DNA from: Leadbetterella lacunae
GTDB taxonomy: Bacteria; Bacteroidota; Bacteroidia; Cytophagales; Spirosomataceae
Reading direction: 5' to 3'
NCBI RefSeq assembly: GCF_042649125.1
Contig: NZ_JBHRYQ010000001.1
Location: 496,001-560,000, forward strand
DNA: 64,000 nt
Part shown: in pieces, positions 38,512-48,300 of the stretch
Position numbering within the stretch: position 1 is the first letter of the stretch
Layout of the letters: each line of letters begins with the position of its first letter
Notes under the pieces: generated by a model
What the model was told of the DNA's origin: nothing
Seen by the model: only the letters and a program-made list of their open reading frames with translations
The model's database searches: none
Position numbers and translations under genes: made by a program

Positions 38512-38545
38512 AGAATGCCTGAATGCTTGAATGCTTGAATAAAAT
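38512..38545. repeat. Short intergenic GAATGCTT repeat
   Basis: GAATGCCT-GAATGCTT-GAATGCTT-GAAT lies in the 89-bp gap between rfbB and rfbA. It is the smallest of three similar low-complexity patches in the window (see 56268 and 60038). Confidence 0.6.
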
Positions 38546-38570
38546 AGCCCTCAAAAACATTCAAACCTCT

Positions 38571-39620
38571 CTAGCTATACATTTTTTCGTAATAAGCTTT
38601 GTAATTTCCTGAGGTAATATTTTCAAGCCAATCTTGGTTATTTAAAAACCAATCCACTGTTTTTTCTAAGCCTTCTTCAAACTGTAGCGAAGGTTCCCAG
38701 CCCAATTCATTCATGATTTTGTGTGCATCTATGGCGTACCTAAGGTCATGGCCTGCTCTGTCGTTTACATAGGTTATTAGCTGCTCCGATGTTCCTGCTG
38801 TTCTCCCTAGTTTGGTATCCATAGTCTTGCAAAGAAGCTTTACGATGTCAATATTTTTCCATTCGTTAAAACCGCCAATATTATAAGTCTCACCTAATGT
38901 ACCTTTGTGAAAAACGGTATCAATGGCTCGTGCATGATCTTCTACAAATAACCAATCTCTTACGTTTTCACCTTTTCCATATACAGGTAGTGGTTTATTG
39001 TGTAAGATATTATTAATCATTAAAGGCAAAAGCTTTTCGGGGAAATGGTTTGGGCCGTAGTTATTTGAACAGTTTGTAATAACCACAGGCATTTTATACG
39101 TATTTCCGTAGGCTCTAACAAAATGGTCAGATGACGCCTTTGATGCTGAATATGGTGACCTTGGGTCATAAGGAGTAGTTTCAGTAAAAAAATCTTCGGG
39201 ATTGTGTAGTTCACCGTAAACTTCATCTGTAGAAACATGATAAAAACGTTTGCCTGCGTAGCCATTCGCTTGCCAAATGCTCTTTGCTGCATTAAGCAAG
39301 TTGCAAGTGCCCACCACATTGGTATATACAAATGCCATAGGGTCTGTGATAGAGCGGTCTACATGTGACTCTGCCGCTAAGTGAATGACACCATCAAATT
39401 GATGTTCCTCAAAAAGAGCATTGATAAATTCAGCATCTACAATATCACCTTTTATGAATGTGTAGTTACTAGCTTGCTCCACATCCTTTAAGTTATCCAA
39501 ATTACCCGCATACGTAAGTTTGTCTAAGTTAATTATCTGATAAGTAGGGTAGGAGTTTACAAACAAACGGACTACATGAGAGCCAATAAAACCAGCTCCA
39601 CCTGTGATTAAAATTTTCAT
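38571..39620 (-). CDS. rfbB: dTDP-glucose 4,6-dehydratase
   Basis: 349 residues. An extended short-chain dehydrogenase converting dTDP-glucose to the 4-keto-6-deoxy sugar. The NAD site is ITGGAGFIGSHVVRLF, followed by HLAAESHVDRSI, VSTDEVYGEL and the catalytic YSASKASSDH. All four rhamnose genes are present in the order C-B-A-D. Confidence 0.96.
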   Translation of the reverse strand: MKILITGGAGFIGSHVVRLFVNSYPTYQIINLDKLTYAGNLDNLKDVEQASNYTFIKGDIVDAEFINALFEEHQFDGVIHLAAESHVDRSITDPMAFVYTNVVGTCNLLNAAKSIWQANGYAGKRFYHVSTDEVYGELHNPEDFFTETTPYDPRSPYSASKASSDHFVRAYGNTYKMPVVITNCSNNYGPNHFPEKLLPLMINNILHNKPLPVYGKGENVRDWLFVEDHARAIDTVFHKGTLGETYNIGGFNEWKNIDIVKLLCKTMDTKLGRTAGTSEQLITYVNDRAGHDLRYAIDAHKIMNELGWEPSLQFEEGLEKTVDWFLNNQDWLENITSGNYKAYYEKMYS

Positions 39621-39633
39621 AGTATAAATTTAT

Positions 39634-40188
39634 TTAGAAAGGAAAATCGAAATTATTTTGTAGGCAAAATTCTTTAAAAGAAGGAAGTTCAAGATCTTTT
39701 TCAGAAACTAATGGTTCAAAATCTAACGGCCATTGAATGTTTAAACTTGGGTCATTCCAAATTATTCCTCCTTCAGATTCTTTGTGGTAAGGTGCAGTAC
39801 ATTTATAAGCAAAAATACTATCTTCTAATGCTAAAAAACCATGAGCAAATCCTTCTGGAATATAAACCATTTTGTTTGATAAACCATCTAAGTCAAAAAA
39901 CTCATATTTACCAAAAGTTTCGGATTCAGGCCGTAAATCAACGGCAATGTCTAGGACTCTGCCTGATATCACACGAACAAACTTTCCTTGAGCATAAGCA
40001 CCGGTCTGAAAATGTAAACCTCTTAATACTCCTTTTTGAGAAAAGGATTGATTGTCTTGAACAAAGGAATTTGGAATGCCTATTTTCTGAAAAGTAGAAG
40101 AACTATATGTTTCAAAAAAGTATCCTCTTTCATCTTTGAAAATTTTGGGTTCAAATTTCTTTATATCTCTTAAGTTTATTGTTTCCAT
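39634..40188 (-). CDS. rfbC: dTDP-4-dehydrorhamnose 3,5-epimerase
   Basis: 184 residues, usual RmlC length. The cupin pattern is clear: FKDERGYFFETYS, GVLRGLHFQTG with the active His, VDLRPESETFGK and YIPEGFAHGFLAL. It overlaps the upstream glycosyltransferase by one base, giving translational coupling. Confidence 0.95.
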   Translation of the reverse strand: METINLRDIKKFEPKIFKDERGYFFETYSSSTFQKIGIPNSFVQDNQSFSQKGVLRGLHFQTGAYAQGKFVRVISGRVLDIAVDLRPESETFGKYEFFDLDGLSNKMVYIPEGFAHGFLALEDSIFAYKCTAPYHKESEGGIIWNDPSLNIQWPLDFEPLVSEKDLELPSFKEFCLQNNFDFPF

Positions 40189-41297
40189 TATCTTCCTTTT
40201 CTTACACCTTTAGCATAAGCTGTTTTTAAATGTTCTAAATATTGACTATTAATTATTTCCCAATTGTAAAGGTTGGTGATTTTATTATTGTTGTTTTCAA
40301 TTTTGATGTTCTGACTATTCTTTTCAACAGTATCAATTATTTTTTGAATGTCATCGGCATTTTTGAAATAAAACGCATCCGACCCCAAGATAGATTTATT
40401 AAAAATATTATCGTTTGCACATATTAAGCCTTGAGATCCCATCGCTTCTAGTAAAGATGGATTTGTTCCGCCAACCGAATGACCATGGAAATAGAGATTA
40501 GAATAATGGCGAATATTGTTTAGTACATTAATGTCAAATATTCCTCCTCTAAATTCTATATTATTATTTGCTTTAAATTTATCAACTAGATAGCTTCCAA
40601 ATGGCGTATTTGTTCTTCCAATAATAATAAATTTCCTCTTTTGGTTTGACTTTGCATATCCATCTAAAATAGTTTCGATATTATTTTCAGGCTCCATCCT
40701 CGCTATTATCAAATCATAAGAATATGGAACTAAATCGTATTGATTTAAAATATCCAAATCTGGATTTTGAAAAAGTAAAGATCCATATGCTATGTAAGTT
40801 GACGGTATATTATAGGTTTCAGTTAAATATTGTGTTATGCCAACAGAATCTGATATCCAATGATCGCTGTACCTAACCCCCCATTTTTCCGCATATTTCA
40901 AGAAAAATCTTACCTTTTTTGAGTATTTACTTCTTTTCCATTCTAAACCATCCATATTAGTAGTAACTACGGATTTTTTTGGTAAAAGCCATCCCCACAC
41001 AGTGCTACTAGTGTAACCAAGTTGTAGTACAATATCAAAGTTGTTTTTTCTTATATGTCTTATGCAATTTAAATCATAAATGAACTGTCCAACAGTTCCC
41101 CATTTGTCTTCTGGATCCCAACAATGTACTATTTTAACCCCGTTCCATTCTTTTTTTTGATAGGGATGGTTGTGTGAGTTATAAACTGTAACATCAATTT
41201 TTTTTTTCACTAAGAATACAGAAAGATATTCTGCTAACTGTTCAAACCCTCCATAATTGTTTGGTATTCCTCGGGTTCCTAAAATTACTAGTTTCAT
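40188..41297 (-). CDS. Glycosyltransferase, DUF1972/GT4 type
   Basis: 369 residues. The N-terminal DUF1972 hallmark LGTRGIPNNYGGFEQLAEYL is followed by a GT-B C-terminal half (LIIARMEPENNIETILDGY; GGTNPSLLEAMGSQG). The family often transfers rhamnose, which fits the neighbouring rfb genes (inference). It overlaps both neighbours. Confidence 0.88.
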   Translation of the reverse strand: MKLVILGTRGIPNNYGGFEQLAEYLSVFLVKKKIDVTVYNSHNHPYQKKEWNGVKIVHCWDPEDKWGTVGQFIYDLNCIRHIRKNNFDIVLQLGYTSSTVWGWLLPKKSVVTTNMDGLEWKRSKYSKKVRFFLKYAEKWGVRYSDHWISDSVGITQYLTETYNIPSTYIAYGSLLFQNPDLDILNQYDLVPYSYDLIIARMEPENNIETILDGYAKSNQKRKFIIIGRTNTPFGSYLVDKFKANNNIEFRGGIFDINVLNNIRHYSNLYFHGHSVGGTNPSLLEAMGSQGLICANDNIFNKSILGSDAFYFKNADDIQKIIDTVEKNSQNIKIENNNNKITNLYNWEIINSQYLEHLKTAYAKGVRKGR

Positions 41298-42412
41298 TTT
41301 ATTTCGCGAATTGCATTATATAAAATTTTAATACCACTATCCCAATTATATTTACTTCTTACAGTTTGTTTTCTTTGGCTAAGAACATGCGATAAATTAG
41401 AATTGGCAAGGTTGTTTTTTAGAACATTTCTGAATTCTAAATAATCCAACGGATTAAATAAATTCCCTTCTAAAAAAGAAAAATCTGACATAGCTGTGAG
41501 GTTCGAACAAATGGTATTTACACCTAGTGAAACAGCCTCAATGGGAGGAATACCAAAGCCCTCAGCTAAACTGGGGTAGACAAATAGTTCTGCCGCATTG
41601 TAAACATGCAGTATCTCCTTATCGTCAATTGTGTCTAACCAATAAAAATGAGAGCGAGCTTCTTCATCTAATTGAGAGATATAATCAGATAAACCTTTAA
41701 CTTCAATATCATTTTTTCCAACAAAAAGTAGTTGATACCCCTTTTTGCCTAAACCAAGGTCGTAAAAAACTTTCATTAATTCTAAATGATTTTTTCGAGG
41801 TTCAATTCGTGAAACATAAAGTATATATTTCGTCAGCCCGTATTTATTTCTTACATAATTCGCAGATTCTATTTTGTTTATTTCTGATAAAAAATCAGAA
41901 TTTATTGCATTTGGTGTAATAAAAACTTCTTTAATTCCATAGTACTGAATAATTGAATTTAAAGAATAATGAGAAACTGTAAGTTTTATGTCACTTTTTC
42001 TAAGAGCTCTTTCAAAAAGGAAATTTCGTGATAATCGGTAAAAAAATGAAAATTTGTCTGGTAAATCTTTAAATAGTAGGTCATGAATTGTTACTATAAA
42101 AATACAATTTTTAACAAAAGGAACAATTTGCTGAAAATGTGCGAAATCAATTTTATGCTTCCTTATTACATAAGGTATTTCGAAAACCAACCTTATTGCA
42201 GAGGAGCGAAATTTTAATTTTATAAAATATTTTGGGTCAATATCGGGGAAATGAAATGCTAAATTGTCAATATCCATCGCACAGAAGAATACTTCAAATT
42301 CACCATCAAATTGCTTACAAAAAGCCGTATAGAATCCTTTAATATAAGTAGTTGTTCCCTGACGCTCTTTATCAAAAATGTGAGCATCTACAATAATTCT
42401 TTTCTTTCTCAT
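41294..42412 (-). CDS. Glycosyltransferase family 4
   Basis: 372 residues, GT-B fold. The donor-binding half carries ILYVSRIEPRKNHLELMKVF and the acidic motif ELFVYPSLAEGFGIPPIEAVSLG (E-x7-E region). A basic start (MRKKRIIVDAHIFDKERQGT) suggests membrane association. It overlaps both adjacent glycosyltransferase genes by 4 bp. Sugar specificity is unknown. Confidence 0.9.
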   Translation of the reverse strand: MRKKRIIVDAHIFDKERQGTTTYIKGFYTAFCKQFDGEFEVFFCAMDIDNLAFHFPDIDPKYFIKLKFRSSAIRLVFEIPYVIRKHKIDFAHFQQIVPFVKNCIFIVTIHDLLFKDLPDKFSFFYRLSRNFLFERALRKSDIKLTVSHYSLNSIIQYYGIKEVFITPNAINSDFLSEINKIESANYVRNKYGLTKYILYVSRIEPRKNHLELMKVFYDLGLGKKGYQLLFVGKNDIEVKGLSDYISQLDEEARSHFYWLDTIDDKEILHVYNAAELFVYPSLAEGFGIPPIEAVSLGVNTICSNLTAMSDFSFLEGNLFNPLDYLEFRNVLKNNLANSNLSHVLSQRKQTVRSKYNWDSGIKILYNAIREIK

Positions 42413-43470
42413 AAGTGTAATAGAATACGTTCGACAAATTTTTTAGTTGTATACTTATCCTGATAAACATTCTTACATTGAAACTCTAACTTGTACCTAA
42501 ATTCGGAATTTTCAACATCTAAATTCATCTTATTAACAACATATTCTGTATTAGTTATATTTTCAGTATCCAATTTAATAACTATTTCATCTTCCAAATA
42601 ATCTTTTATTCCAGGAACATTTGAAACCAAGACAGGAATACCATTTGCCATACATTCCAATAAAACCATATGTCCTGATGAAACTTTTGAATTTGAAAGA
42701 GGCAAAATGAAAAACTTTGATTCCTGTATAAACCTTCCAAAATGAGTAGGTGTTACTGCGTAATCAATTTCTACATTAATTGGTATATATTTATTACCAA
42801 TAATATAAGGCCTAGTCGCAATCTTAAACTTTAGTGAAGGAAAAGAATTAATAAGTCTAAATAAAAAATCATAATCCCTATTGCTTGCTCCACCAGATCC
42901 TATATAACCTTTTAAGGGATTTTTCTTCAACATTTCTCTTGTATTATATTGAAGAAAATCCTTGCCAAATAATATGAATGTAAATTTATTTTTTAAGTAT
43001 GGAAATTCCTCACTGTAGTATAGGATTTCACTACTGCTGTAAACAACTATTTTATCAACATGGCCAAATGAAAAATTGACAAATAATTTCCGAAGCTTAT
43101 AATAAACTTGATTTGACTTTGGTTCGAATAGAAAACCGCATACTATAATCCTTCTTCTATTTCGATTTAGTTTATTTATCATTCCAAGAAAAATGCCAAT
43201 AATTGGATTAATACAAATTATTTCTGTTCTATTGTTTCCTTTAAACCAAATTTCAATGGCACTATTTAACGATTTAAGCCATAACCAAACATGTGAAGCT
43301 TGATTTCCAAAATATTTCCATTTGTGAAAACGAATAATTAAATTGTCTTCATATCCTTTGTTAAAAAACTGAGTTCTTTCATATTTATCACGAACAGAAT
43401 TTATAACAAAGTCTTCTAATCTAGAATAACTGTCAGAATCATATATAAATTGTAAATTTTTTAATTTCAC
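42409..43470 (-). CDS. Putative glycosyltransferase
   Basis: 353 residues. The C-terminal half looks GT-B-like (FFILPLSNSKVSSGHMVLLECMANGIPVLVSNVPG, cited in parts: GHMVLLECMANGIPVLVSNV). The N-terminal half is divergent and rich in basic and aromatic residues. It is placed within the glycosyltransferase run and overlaps by 4 bp with the next gene. Family assignment is less firm than for its neighbours. Confidence 0.75.
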   Translation of the reverse strand: MKLKNLQFIYDSDSYSRLEDFVINSVRDKYERTQFFNKGYEDNLIIRFHKWKYFGNQASHVWLWLKSLNSAIEIWFKGNNRTEIICINPIIGIFLGMINKLNRNRRRIIVCGFLFEPKSNQVYYKLRKLFVNFSFGHVDKIVVYSSSEILYYSEEFPYLKNKFTFILFGKDFLQYNTREMLKKNPLKGYIGSGGASNRDYDFLFRLINSFPSLKFKIATRPYIIGNKYIPINVEIDYAVTPTHFGRFIQESKFFILPLSNSKVSSGHMVLLECMANGIPVLVSNVPGIKDYLEDEIVIKLDTENITNTEYVVNKMNLDVENSEFRYKLEFQCKNVYQDKYTTKKFVERILLHL

Positions 43471-43491
43471 TTTAAGATAATTATTAAATTT

Positions 43492-44412
43492 TCAGTTATT
43501 TTTTTTGTATTTCATAGAAATCATAAGTCCATCTTTGAAGCCTCTTATGATAGAAAAAGTAGATTTATAATCCTTAATTCGCAAAAGTTTAAAACTTAGA
43601 TACAATACCCATCTAGGAATAAAATAAATTATAAAAAAAGGGAAAAGTAAATTATTAAGATGTTTACGTTGTAAATAAATAATGTTTCTAGTACTTAAAT
43701 AAAAGGCAAAACTTTTCCCCTTATTGGCTCGGAAAGTCTGATGAGATTTATGAAAAACAACTGAATCAGGACAGAAAATAATGTCATGACCACTCTTTAT
43801 AATTCTTAAAGAGTAATCGGTATCTTCGCAGTTTGCAAAAAAGAACTCATCAAATAAACCAATTCTATTTATTGAATCTCTTGTAATTAGACAAGAACAA
43901 CCGAACATAAAACCAGTTTGACTAACTATTTTGAATCTTGTTTGATCAACTTTTCCATCCCCAAAATGTTTAGCTATTCCAGAGAAAAAAGAAACATTAC
44001 CTCCTGCATAATTTAAGATTTCAGGTTGATCGTAATAAAAAACTTTAGAGGTAAATGCATATGCATTAGGAAACAATTCTAATTGATTATAAAATCCATT
44101 TAGGAAATCTTCAGAAACTATTGTATCATTATTTAATAGAACAAAATATTGTGGATTATACTTCTCTTTAACATAATCAATAGCAAGATTATTACCTCTT
44201 GCAAAACCTTCATTTTTCTCAAATTTCAATAATTCTATTTCATCATTGAATAACAAATAGTCTTCTAATTGATTTATACATTCTAATCCTGAACCATTAT
44301 CAACTAACAAAATTTTAAAATCTTTATTTTTTAATTTTTTAATAGAGTTAATACACTCGATTGATAAATCTGCACCGTTCCAATTTAGGATAATAATTAC
44401 CGTTTTATACAT
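43492..44412 (-). CDS. Glycosyltransferase family 2
   Basis: 306 residues, GT-A fold. The start VIIILNWNGADLSIECINSI, the DxD-like region VLLNNDTIVSEDF and FFANCEDTDYSLRI are typical. A C-terminal hydrophobic stretch (NLLFPFFIIYFIPRWVLYL) probably anchors it to the membrane. It overlaps the polymerase gene by 8 bp. Confidence 0.92.
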   Translation of the reverse strand: MYKTVIIILNWNGADLSIECINSIKKLKNKDFKILLVDNGSGLECINQLEDYLLFNDEIELLKFEKNEGFARGNNLAIDYVKEKYNPQYFVLLNNDTIVSEDFLNGFYNQLELFPNAYAFTSKVFYYDQPEILNYAGGNVSFFSGIAKHFGDGKVDQTRFKIVSQTGFMFGCSCLITRDSINRIGLFDEFFFANCEDTDYSLRIIKSGHDIIFCPDSVVFHKSHQTFRANKGKSFAFYLSTRNIIYLQRKHLNNLLFPFFIIYFIPRWVLYLSFKLLRIKDYKSTFSIIRGFKDGLMISMKYKKNN

Positions 44413-45622
44413 AAGTTTTACTTAAATTTCTTTGACCAAACTGTGAACCCAATGTGATTATTGATAGACTAAATGCTGGATTAAAAAATCCTCCGCTCGA
44501 TATTGTTGCAAAAAGAATGGCTATTGTCATTCCTAGAAAAAATCGATGTGTATTAATATTATTTTTCAATTTCTTATTATTGATTAATTTCTGAATGAAT
44601 AATATAAAAAGGAATAGTCCTAAAACTCCAAATTTTAATAGAACATAGATAAATCCGTTGTGAAAAGTTGGGATAGATTGATATTCAAACTGGCCTAATT
44701 GAATTGATGTATCAAGTCTTAATCTATAACCTAGGCCATGACCTAAAAATTTCTCGATCCAGGATGAATTAGAAAAAAGTTCTAATGCTTTAAATGTTTC
44801 ATAACTTCTCCATTTAGTATTAATATCGCGAAAATCAAATTGATGAACTTTATAGGAAAATAGTTCGCTGTATATTTTGGTGAATTTTGTTAAAAGTTCA
44901 TTTTTGAAATTGAAAGAGTTTACTTCCTCGATTATGTTGTAAAAAATCAGCAATAAACTGAAAAATATTAAAACACTTTTAAGATTTATTTTTAAAATTC
45001 CGAAAGAGAATAAAGTCATAACTATAATAGAGATATACATTGTTCGAGAAAAATAAAATACAATCGAAATTGTTAAGAAGAAAATAGCAATGTATAAATA
45101 TATATTCTTAAAATCTTGACCAAAAATAGGCCTACGTAAGATTATAATCAACATCAAACAGAATCCGAAAACTTCTATTAAAGAAGATCTACCTAATTCA
45201 AATCTGAAATCATCAATTGATACAAACGAAATTGAGGCATTGAAAATATTATATAAATGGAAGATTACAGAATAGAATGATAACAATAAAATAAGGTGAT
45301 AATTACTTAGATTACGTTTGTTTAAACTTTGTAAAAGAGAACCAAAAAAAAAGAAAATGGGAACACTACTTAGTAAAAAGATATCTCTCAAGATGTCATT
45401 TAATTTTGGAGATTGCGAAATGTTAAATAATGAAAAACTTATATAGATAATCCACACCCCAATGCCAATGCCCATACTGCTATTCAAAACTTTGATAGGC
45501 TTTGTTAAGTAGACGAAAATTATATAAAGCAAGGCAACTGCCCAAATAATTTCAGCGGGCAAAAATTTATAGGTGATAAAAAGAAATAGACTAAATAGAA
45601 TTTCGAATTTTCTAAACTTCAT
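44405..45622 (-). CDS. wzy: O-antigen polymerase/ligase-like membrane protein (Wzy)
   Basis: 405 residues with about ten membrane helices and a large periplasmic loop holding GHGLGYRLRLDTSIQLGQF and the ligase/polymerase-like TFHNGFIYVLLKFGVLGL. It would polymerise lipid-linked repeats in the periplasm. Wzy proteins share little sequence, so the call rests on topology, the H-N-G motif and context beside wzx. Confidence 0.75.
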   Translation of the reverse strand: MKFRKFEILFSLFLFITYKFLPAEIIWAVALLYIIFVYLTKPIKVLNSSMGIGIGVWIIYISFSLFNISQSPKLNDILRDIFLLSSVPIFFFFGSLLQSLNKRNLSNYHLILLLSFYSVIFHLYNIFNASISFVSIDDFRFELGRSSLIEVFGFCLMLIIILRRPIFGQDFKNIYLYIAIFFLTISIVFYFSRTMYISIIVMTLFSFGILKINLKSVLIFFSLLLIFYNIIEEVNSFNFKNELLTKFTKIYSELFSYKVHQFDFRDINTKWRSYETFKALELFSNSSWIEKFLGHGLGYRLRLDTSIQLGQFEYQSIPTFHNGFIYVLLKFGVLGLFLFILFIQKLINNKKLKNNINTHRFFLGMTIAILFATISSGGFFNPAFSLSIITLGSQFGQRNLSKTYV

Positions 45623-45701
45623 ATAGACATGTATAAACGTTCATTTACTATAATTCAATAGTTTTTGGGAAAATGCTGATAAATAAACCCGTTTAAATGG
45701 A

Positions 45702-46379
45702 CTACTCTCTCATTTTATAATTACCAATGAGAAAATCTTCTTTATAAACAAGATTTATTATGTTTATCATTTCAGTTGTGTAGATTTTCTCCACCTTTTT
45801 ACCAGTTTTATTATCAAAAGGAAGAATCTCATTATTAAGAATCCCGAGTTTATTCTTAATGAAATTAAAATCATTTTGAAGGTTTTCATATTTCCCTATA
45901 AAATCCAATTCAGATTTTCCATTTAAGCTTTTGAACCAGGAAAACTGAGTTTGAAAATGTTCAAAATCTTGTAAATCATAGTCATTGAAAAAATTTAAAA
46001 CAAAATCACTGTAGTCTGAATATTTTGTTAAAATATTTTGATATTTAAGGTCATTTTTGGCTTTCCTACCCCCCGTTTTCAAATAGTCATATGCGGATTC
46101 TAACCTTGTATAGGGATTACGCATTATGGTGAATTTGAATAATTTTTCCATTCTATCAGAACCTAATTTTGTTTCATATTTGGAATATTTCACATGTCCA
46201 AACTCAGTACTTTTAAAAATTCCTTTCTGAAATGATATACCTGCAGCCTTAGGGATGTGAATAAAAATTGCTCCTTTTGGTAAGAACATTTTAAGATTTT
46301 TTCTTAGAGCTATATCCTCATTTGAAGACGTCCAAACCCCAAATTTTAATAGATTGTATATATTCTTTAAAAAACTCAT
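45702..46379 (-). CDS. Polysaccharide sulfotransferase, sulfotransfer_2 family
   Basis: 225 residues. The PAPS 5'-phosphosulfate loop is FIHIPKAAGISFQKGIF, and the 3'-phosphate block is IMRNPYTRLESAYDYL. The family transfers sulfate from PAPS to sugar hydroxyls. The same transcript encodes CysC/CysD/CysN for PAPS supply and CysQ for product removal, so the assignment fits well. It overlaps the acyltransferase gene by 4 bp. Confidence 0.88.
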   Translation of the reverse strand: MSFLKNIYNLLKFGVWTSSNEDIALRKNLKMFLPKGAIFIHIPKAAGISFQKGIFKSTEFGHVKYSKYETKLGSDRMEKLFKFTIMRNPYTRLESAYDYLKTGGRKAKNDLKYQNILTKYSDYSDFVLNFFNDYDLQDFEHFQTQFSWFKSLNGKSELDFIGKYENLQNDFNFIKNKLGILNNEILPFDNKTGKKVEKIYTTEMINIINLVYKEDFLIGNYKMRE

Positions 46380-46915
46380 ATTCTATATTTAATGATTTTT
46401 GCTGGAACACCTCCCACTATTGCATAAGGTGGTACGTCCTTAGTTACAACGGCATTAGCTCCGACTATCGCCCCTTTCCCTATATTTACTCCTTTTGTTA
46501 TAACGGCTCCATAGCCTATCCATACATCCTCTTCTATTGTGATTGGGGAGGTAGTTATGCCCTGCTGTATCATTGGTGTGTTACAGTTTTTGAAAACATG
46601 ATCGGTATCTCTTATAGACACTGTTTGAGAAATCATTACATTTTTACCTATTGTAATTCTCTCATTAATTCCAAGTACAGTAAAACTGCCTATAAAGCTA
46701 TTCTCACCAATTTCAAGAGTGCCAGAACCTTGAATTATAACATTTGGAAATATTGAAGTCCTGTCTTTTAAATTTATTAATAGATTACCATACTTCTTGA
46801 ATAAATTTATCCTGATAAACCCTCTAATTCTAGCATTTGGATGTATATTTAGCGTTTTGAACCAAAATATTTTATAATAATATGTCCAAAAAAAAGTAAT
46901 TATTTTATTTATCAT
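46376..46915 (-). CDS. Hexapeptide-repeat acyltransferase
   Basis: 179 residues. The left-handed beta-helix repeats are seen in LEIGENSFIGSFTVLGINER, VWIGYGAVITKGVNIGKGA and the family end YAIVGGVPAKIIKYR. It is probably an O-acetyltransferase that decorates a sugar of the repeat unit. It overlaps both neighbours by 4 bp. Confidence 0.88.
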   Translation of the reverse strand: MINKIITFFWTYYYKIFWFKTLNIHPNARIRGFIRINLFKKYGNLLINLKDRTSIFPNVIIQGSGTLEIGENSFIGSFTVLGINERITIGKNVMISQTVSIRDTDHVFKNCNTPMIQQGITTSPITIEEDVWIGYGAVITKGVNIGKGAIVGANAVVTKDVPPYAIVGGVPAKIIKYRI

Positions 46916-48231
46916 AAAAATGGAATTGTTGAAAAATTAAGTTTCTTTTTAACAAAGAACCAACTGTAAGTCATGTTTAAAAAAATGGTTATTGTTGTAG
47001 CAATTGCCGCTCCTAGAGAACCGTATAATTGTATAAAGAGGTAGTTGAGAATAATATTGAGTACCAATGTTATTAGGGTTATTCTTTGTAAAGTTTTGTC
47101 ATGGTTTGTCATTATTAGTAAGTTTCCAACAGGCCCGGAGGCAATATTGAAAAATTGACCTACCGAAAGAATAACTAAAGTTGGATATGCTTCAATGAAC
47201 TCTGCTCCGAATAGTGATAGAATAGACTTTCCCAGTATGATAAAAAGTATTAGACATGCAGCACCAATTATTATTAAAGTTCCAGTGATTTTTTGAATCA
47301 AACTTTTTAGTCTTAGCTCTTCCCCTTTTTGATATAATTCAACTATTTTAGGAGAAAGAGCAGAAATTGCGGCTTGCAAGAAAAAAATACTTAGCAAAGT
47401 TATTTTAGCTGCGGCATTATATAAACCGACTTCTTTGGAATTCGAAAGAATGCCAAGCATTATGGAATCTATGCTAGAAGAAATTATTAGAGAAACTGAG
47501 ACAAGAAGCAGAGGGTATGAGGTTTTTGTTAAAAATTTAAGACTACCTAGATCAATTTTAGCGATTTTGAAATAGTTTTTGGATAAATAGGAAATAAAGA
47601 TAGTGACGACAATTCGTCCAATGGCGTAAAAATAAACGGCGTGTAATGCAGTCATTGAAATTTCAAGAAATTCGAAAGAAATGATTAGAATAGCTACTAT
47701 TGCCATACTAAGTACTTGATCGACTAAATTACTTTGCCAGATTTTTTCATTCGCAATTAGAATTGCTTGCATTATTCTTGAGACACCTTGAAAGAAAATG
47801 GCAACTACCGAAACTGTAATAAGGTTATGAAATGAGCTTTTATGATAGAAGAGATTAGATATTGTTTCTTTAATGGAATAATTAATAATAATAAAAAATG
47901 CAACAGACATGCAGACCAAAGCAAAGGATGTCATTATTAATTTATCACTTTCAAATGAATTAGATTTCACTCGAATTTGTGCTATCTGACGTGTTAAGAC
48001 ATTTGGTATTCCTAGAAGAGCAATAATTAAAAGAACATTTGCATATTGGAGAGCTAGGTTTATGTTCCCAAAGCCAATCGGTCCTAATAGTTGGCCCAGC
48101 TTCATATTCACAAAAAGACCTATTAGTACACCAACAATCTTCAAAAACAAAGATCTGGATGAGTGCTTGAGTACAAAGAATAAATCTTTGTTAGCCTTAA
48201 TTGTGAAAACGAGTGATTTGATTTTCTCCAT
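46912..48231 (-). CDS. wzx: Lipid-linked oligosaccharide flippase (Wzx)
   Basis: 439 residues with about 12-14 membrane helices, MATE/polysaccharide-synt type. The start has LFLKIVGVLIGLFVNMKLGQ and GPIGFGNINLALQYAN, typical of Wzx. It flips undecaprenyl-linked repeats to the periplasm, working with Wzy and Wzc. A 70-bp gap separates it from cysQ. Confidence 0.88.
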   Translation of the reverse strand: MEKIKSLVFTIKANKDLFFVLKHSSRSLFLKIVGVLIGLFVNMKLGQLLGPIGFGNINLALQYANVLLIIALLGIPNVLTRQIAQIRVKSNSFESDKLIMTSFALVCMSVAFFIIINYSIKETISNLFYHKSSFHNLITVSVVAIFFQGVSRIMQAILIANEKIWQSNLVDQVLSMAIVAILIISFEFLEISMTALHAVYFYAIGRIVVTIFISYLSKNYFKIAKIDLGSLKFLTKTSYPLLLVSVSLIISSSIDSIMLGILSNSKEVGLYNAAAKITLLSIFFLQAAISALSPKIVELYQKGEELRLKSLIQKITGTLIIIGAACLILFIILGKSILSLFGAEFIEAYPTLVILSVGQFFNIASGPVGNLLIMTNHDKTLQRITLITLVLNIILNYLFIQLYGSLGAAIATTITIFLNMTYSWFFVKKKLNFSTIPFL

Positions 48232-48300
48232 TAAATAAGCTGATATTTGGTGGAAAGGTAGGTATATATATGCATTTTGGATAAACTTTATTGGCCTCTT